From RGIG8782 sp017475895 (GTDB lineage: Bacteria; Pseudomonadota; Alphaproteobacteria; Rickettsiales; UBA1997): a stretch of 6,667 bases of DNA. Every line of letters begins with the position of its first letter. The first letter of the stretch is position 1. Both the position numbers and the translations under genes were made by a program. The notes beneath the pieces are model-generated. The model worked only from the letters and a program-made list of their open reading frames with translations, had not been told where the DNA came from and ran no database searches. Location: assembly GCA_947167315.1 (NCBI GenBank), contig CAMVHP010000048.1:1-6667 (forward strand). The letters run 5' to 3'. Below are positions 4,909 to 6,667 of this stretch, one piece after another.

Positions 4909-4937
4909 ATTATAGAAAAAAGAATGGGTTTTGTCAA
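4909..4937 (-). promoter_or_regulatory. perfect-consensus sigma70-like promoter for 4400-4873
   Basis: The minus strand carries TTGACA (4932-4937), a 17-base spacer and TATAAT (4909-4914), a perfect match to the sigma70 consensus. The predicted start near 4902 gives a leader of about 28 bases. The -35 box is inside the hairpin of the preceding terminator and the U-tract of that terminator is part of the spacer, so one 36-base segment both ends one transcript and starts the next. Confidence 0.9.
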
Positions 4938-4944
4938 CCCATTC
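4916..4944 (-). terminator. intrinsic terminator ending the 6667-4965 operon
   Basis: On the minus strand GAATGGGTT and AACCCATTC form a perfect 9-base-pair stem (4936-4944 with 4922-4930) around a 5-base loop, GACAA, followed directly by TTTTTT (4916-4921). It lies just after the stop at 4965. The TTGACA of the next promoter sits across the stem top and loop. Confidence 0.9.
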
Positions 4945-4964
4945 CTTGTAAAATTTTCTTTACA

Positions 4965-5147
4965 TTAGTATTCGTCATCACTAGAATCACTAATACCAAT
5001 CCCACATGCTTCATCCCAACCTTCGGAATCCACAATGTCCTGGACTGTATCACCATCAATGTATGCTAATAGTTTTTCAACCACATCTGCTCCATCAATA
5101 GCACCGTCTTGAACTGCGATTAGTAGTTTTTCCTTTATATCTTCCAT
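4965..5147 (-). CDS. very acidic 60-residue protein
   Basis: A 60-residue, strongly acidic small protein: 18 Asp/Glu against 3 Lys, ending in SDSSDDEY. The in-frame ATG at 5171 is rejected as start because its codons 5-6 are the AAG GAG of a near-perfect ribosome binding site (TAAGGAGAAAAAT), which points to the ATG at 5145-5147. Residues about 2-30 look like two short helices (EDIKEKLLIAV, ADVVEKLLAYI), followed by an acidic segment and a disordered tail. Last gene of the operon, 10 bases after the preceding stop and directly before an intrinsic terminator. Small acidic phage proteins are often inhibitors or DNA mimics, but nothing here proves such a role. Confidence 0.78.
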   Translation of the reverse strand: MEDIKEKLLIAVQDGAIDGADVVEKLLAYIDGDTVQDIVDSEGWDEACGIGISDSSDDEY

Positions 5148-5157
5148 ATTTTTCTCC

Positions 5158-5715
5158 TTAAAAATCGGCATTTATACCGGCTTGTGTTTTAAATATATGT
5201 TTGTATTTAGTCTTTAAATTCTTTATGTTCTGGGTAATTCTTTCTAATTCATTAGTCTGTTCTTGGAAATCCTTCTTAATCTGCAACAAATCTTCATTTG
5301 TAGTCAGTTTATTCATAACTTCCAATCTATTAAAGAAATCCTTCAAAGCCCATTCTAATTGTTCTTTTCCATTTATAGCAATCTTCTTTCCATGCCATGT
5401 TCTAAAATATCGTGTAGGATTACCCTTTGACTTCAAAAAATCATCCATTTCCCAATCTGATAAGTCACCAAAATCTGCGGGTTGATAATATAAGAAATCA
5501 CCCTTAGTTGTTGTGTTATAATCTATATAAAAATTATTCTTGGTTAATGTTCCATTATATGTTGCTTCATTATACTCAAATACTGGATATTCCGGTCTTC
5601 TCTTAAAATACTGCTTTGTGAGTTTAATATCCTTAAATTTCAATTTACCATTACGATATTTTTTAATATCTATATCATATTTGGCAAATGCTTCTACTGC
5701 TTCATCCCAAGTCAT
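5158..5715 (-). CDS. unknown protein with C-terminal coiled coil, ADF tail
   Basis: A 185-residue protein not recognised by family. The start ATG overlaps the preceding stop in a TAATG junction and has AAAGGAG at ideal spacing. Residues 1-30 are a short helix plus a basic segment (IKKYRNGKLKFKDIKLTK). Residues about 40-115 are aromatic and Asn/Tyr/Thr-rich (NNFYIDYNTTTKGDFLYYQP, SDWEMDDFLK, RYFRTWHGKKIAING), likely a beta-containing domain. Residues about 118-178 form a long charged helix with heptad-like spacing (LEWALKDFFNRLEVMNKL through ELERITQNIKNLKTKY), a probable coiled coil. It ends in NADF, and here the Asp-Phe codons are not part of a ribosome binding site. The AAGGAG for the next gene begins at the stop codon. 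Confidence 0.85.
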   Translation of the reverse strand: MTWDEAVEAFAKYDIDIKKYRNGKLKFKDIKLTKQYFKRRPEYPVFEYNEATYNGTLTKNNFYIDYNTTTKGDFLYYQPADFGDLSDWEMDDFLKSKGNPTRYFRTWHGKKIAINGKEQLEWALKDFFNRLEVMNKLTTNEDLLQIKKDFQEQTNELERITQNIKNLKTKYKHIFKTQAGINADF

Positions 5716-6230
5716 TAGAAATCTCCTTTGATTTTATCTGTGGCACTAACATTTATAAGATTTTTATGGAATAAACTTAATTCTTCTTCACCATTCACAC
5801 CGGTAATACATTCAGCTAATATATTCCAACATTCTTGTAAATTCTTTTTCTTAAATAATCCTTCAAAATCAAAATCTTTAATCTTTTGCCATAATGCCTT
5901 ATATATTTCATCTTCGGGCTTTGGATTCCACCAAGTTCTACTATAATTTATTTCAAAATCACCAAAATGCCAATTCTTTCTTGATAAACTGTATCGGAAT
6001 GTAAACCTCATATTTAACTTATAACTATAATCCCTAATAACCAATACAGAATATATCTTGGGTCTTCCATCAATCTTACCATTCATCCCAAGGCTACCTT
6101 CTATGAATAATGAAGTTTTAGTAAATGGGTTTTCAATCTTATCAAAATCTGCACTAACTGCTTCAATCTTGGCTATATTATCCATTACTGTCTTTTTGGT
6201 GTTTGATATATCTAATCCGTATTTATTCAA
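5715..6230 (-). CDS. unknown protein, TTG start, GDF tail
   Basis: A 171-residue protein with no family I recognise. The start is a TTG at 6228-6230, preceded at good spacing by GGAGAAAGAC, which lies inside the end of the upstream gene. No ATG is as well placed, so TTG with translational coupling is the best call. Residues about 36-100 look like a beta-rich domain (SLFIEGSLGMNGKIDG, IYSVLVIRDYSYKLNMRFTFRYS, WHFGDFEINYSRTWWN). The remainder is mostly helical, with a Lys/Phe-rich stretch (IKDFDFEGLFKKKN). It ends in KIKGDF: the codons for Lys-Gly-Asp (AAAGGAGAT) are also the ribosome binding site of the next gene, whose ATG shares one base with this TAA. It is cytoplasmic, with no signal or membrane segment. 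Confidence 0.82.
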   Translation of the reverse strand: MNKYGLDISNTKKTVMDNIAKIEAVSADFDKIENPFTKTSLFIEGSLGMNGKIDGRPKIYSVLVIRDYSYKLNMRFTFRYSLSRKNWHFGDFEINYSRTWWNPKPEDEIYKALWQKIKDFDFEGLFKKKNLQECWNILAECITGVNGEEELSLFHKNLINVSATDKIKGDF

Positions 6231-6531
6231 AGTCTTTCTCCAGTTGTTGTAGTTGATTTTCCATTTTCATTTGTTTAAAGTATAATAATATATTCTCCCA
6301 TTGTTCTCTTAATGCGTTTATTCGTGGTTCTAAATCTGGGGATTCCCTAAACATTACATCAAAATCACCATCACCAATCTTATTATTTTCTAGTAGTTTT
6401 ATATTCCGACGTACATATATCATAAACTGATTACAGTTTTCATACATGATTAATGGACTACCCTTCTCAAAATAATAAAATCCTTGATAATATAATAACT
6501 GTTCTTTTTCTACTAAATTACTGAAATCCAT
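6223..6531 (-). CDS. small unknown phage-type protein, Asp-Phe tail
   Basis: A 102-residue protein of unknown function. The N-terminal half is aromatic and probably beta-rich (LLYYQGFYYFEKGSPLIMY at about residues 13-31). The C-terminal third is a charged amphipathic helix (about 70-100, ALREQWENILLYFKQ then QLQQLEKDFE), suggesting a small globular domain plus helix or coiled coil. The start is the ATG at 6531; its Shine-Dalgarno match is weak, so initiation probably depends on translation of the upstream gene, which overlaps by 14 bases. The 3' end overlaps the next gene by 8 bases, and the GGAG in its Glu-Lys codons serves as that gene's ribosome binding site. The protein ends in KDFE, the tail shared with four other genes here. 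No signal peptide or membrane segment is visible. Confidence 0.8.
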   Translation of the reverse strand: MDFSNLVEKEQLLYYQGFYYFEKGSPLIMYENCNQFMIYVRRNIKLLENNKIGDGDFDVMFRESPDLEPRINALREQWENILLYFKQMKMENQLQQLEKDFE

Positions 6532-6667
6532 GATATTCTATATTCCCTACTGGATAATAATAGTCACTGTTATCTGTGTAACATTCAAAGATATTCTTAC
6601 CCTCATACTGTATCAAAATATCATAATTTATTTCATGTTCACCACTTACATATCGTAATATATCTAC
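6518..6667 (-). CDS. partial unknown protein (C-terminal 49 residues)
   Basis: An open frame enters from the right edge of the window and ends at a TAA at 6518-6520; the start lies outside. The visible 49 residues begin VDILRYVSGEHEINYD and end in GNIEYHGFQ. They are rich in Tyr, Ile, Asn and Glu, as in the downstream genes, and could form beta strands (YDILIQYEGKNIFECY). Its last 14 bases overlap the start of the next gene, which puts it in the same operon, so it is most likely the upstream member of this cassette of small proteins. It lacks the Asp-Phe tail seen in its neighbours. No family is recognised. The frame is supported by continuity to the edge, matching codon use and the overlap junction. 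Confidence 0.72.
   Translation of the reverse strand, partial: VDILRYVSGEHEINYDILIQYEGKNIFECYTDNSDYYYPVGNIEYHGFQ

Noticed and set aside
5148..5171. Eight-residue N-terminal extension of the acidic 60-residue protein
   Set aside because: Its codons contain the ribosome binding site of the downstream ATG at 5147.
1..6667. CRISPR array or insertion sequence
   Set aside because: No direct repeats with regular spacers, no transposase-like frame and no terminal inverted repeats were seen.

Overview
The window reads as accessory or early-region DNA of an AT-rich double-stranded DNA bacteriophage, or a prophage or other phage-derived element. This is inferred, because no capsid, terminase, polymerase or other hallmark gene is present. 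The grounds are tightly packed small genes that are mostly unrecognisable, all on the minus strand; overlapping stop/start junctions; strong AAGGAG-type ribosome binding sites; a nucleotide-metabolism gene of the 5'(3')-deoxyribonucleotidase type; and very regular strong sigma70-like promoters (TTGACA, exactly 17 bases, TATAAT-like) paired with intrinsic terminators. The host cannot be named. The promoters and ribosome sites fit a bacterium with ordinary sigma70 signals and Shine-Dalgarno initiation.

Layout, read in the direction of transcription (right to left). From 6667 to 4965 runs one operon of five small genes (the first cut by the window edge), overlapping or nearly touching, and closed by a terminator at about 4916-4944. 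The loop of that terminator holds the -35 box of the next promoter. Then come single-gene units: a coiled-coil protein (4400-4873) with its own terminator, and a basic AT-hook-like protein (3643-4281) with its own promoter and terminator. Next is a 151-residue unknown protein (3108-3563) that has no promoter of its own and sits just behind that terminator.

From about 2968 to 2337 there is no credible gene. There is instead a strong promoter, about 630 bases rich in complementary stems, and an intrinsic terminator. This is a stand-alone large structured noncoding RNA, and it is the most interesting object in the window. It resembles in size, context and complexity the large ornate phage-associated RNAs (the ROOL and GOLLD kind), but the class cannot be assigned by eye.

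Below it, two further promoters drive an unknown 153-residue protein (1782-2243), the nucleotidase (1263-1721) and two translationally coupled 110-residue proteins (842-1174, 507-845), ending at a terminator around 456-491. Bases 1-456 contain no convincing gene. They hold AT-rich DNA, a run of helically phased G triplets, and weak plus-strand promoter and terminator candidates.

Five of the small unknown proteins, from both ends of the window, end in the same short tail, Asp-Phe with at most one residue after it. They may therefore form a family of small phage proteins with a docking tail.
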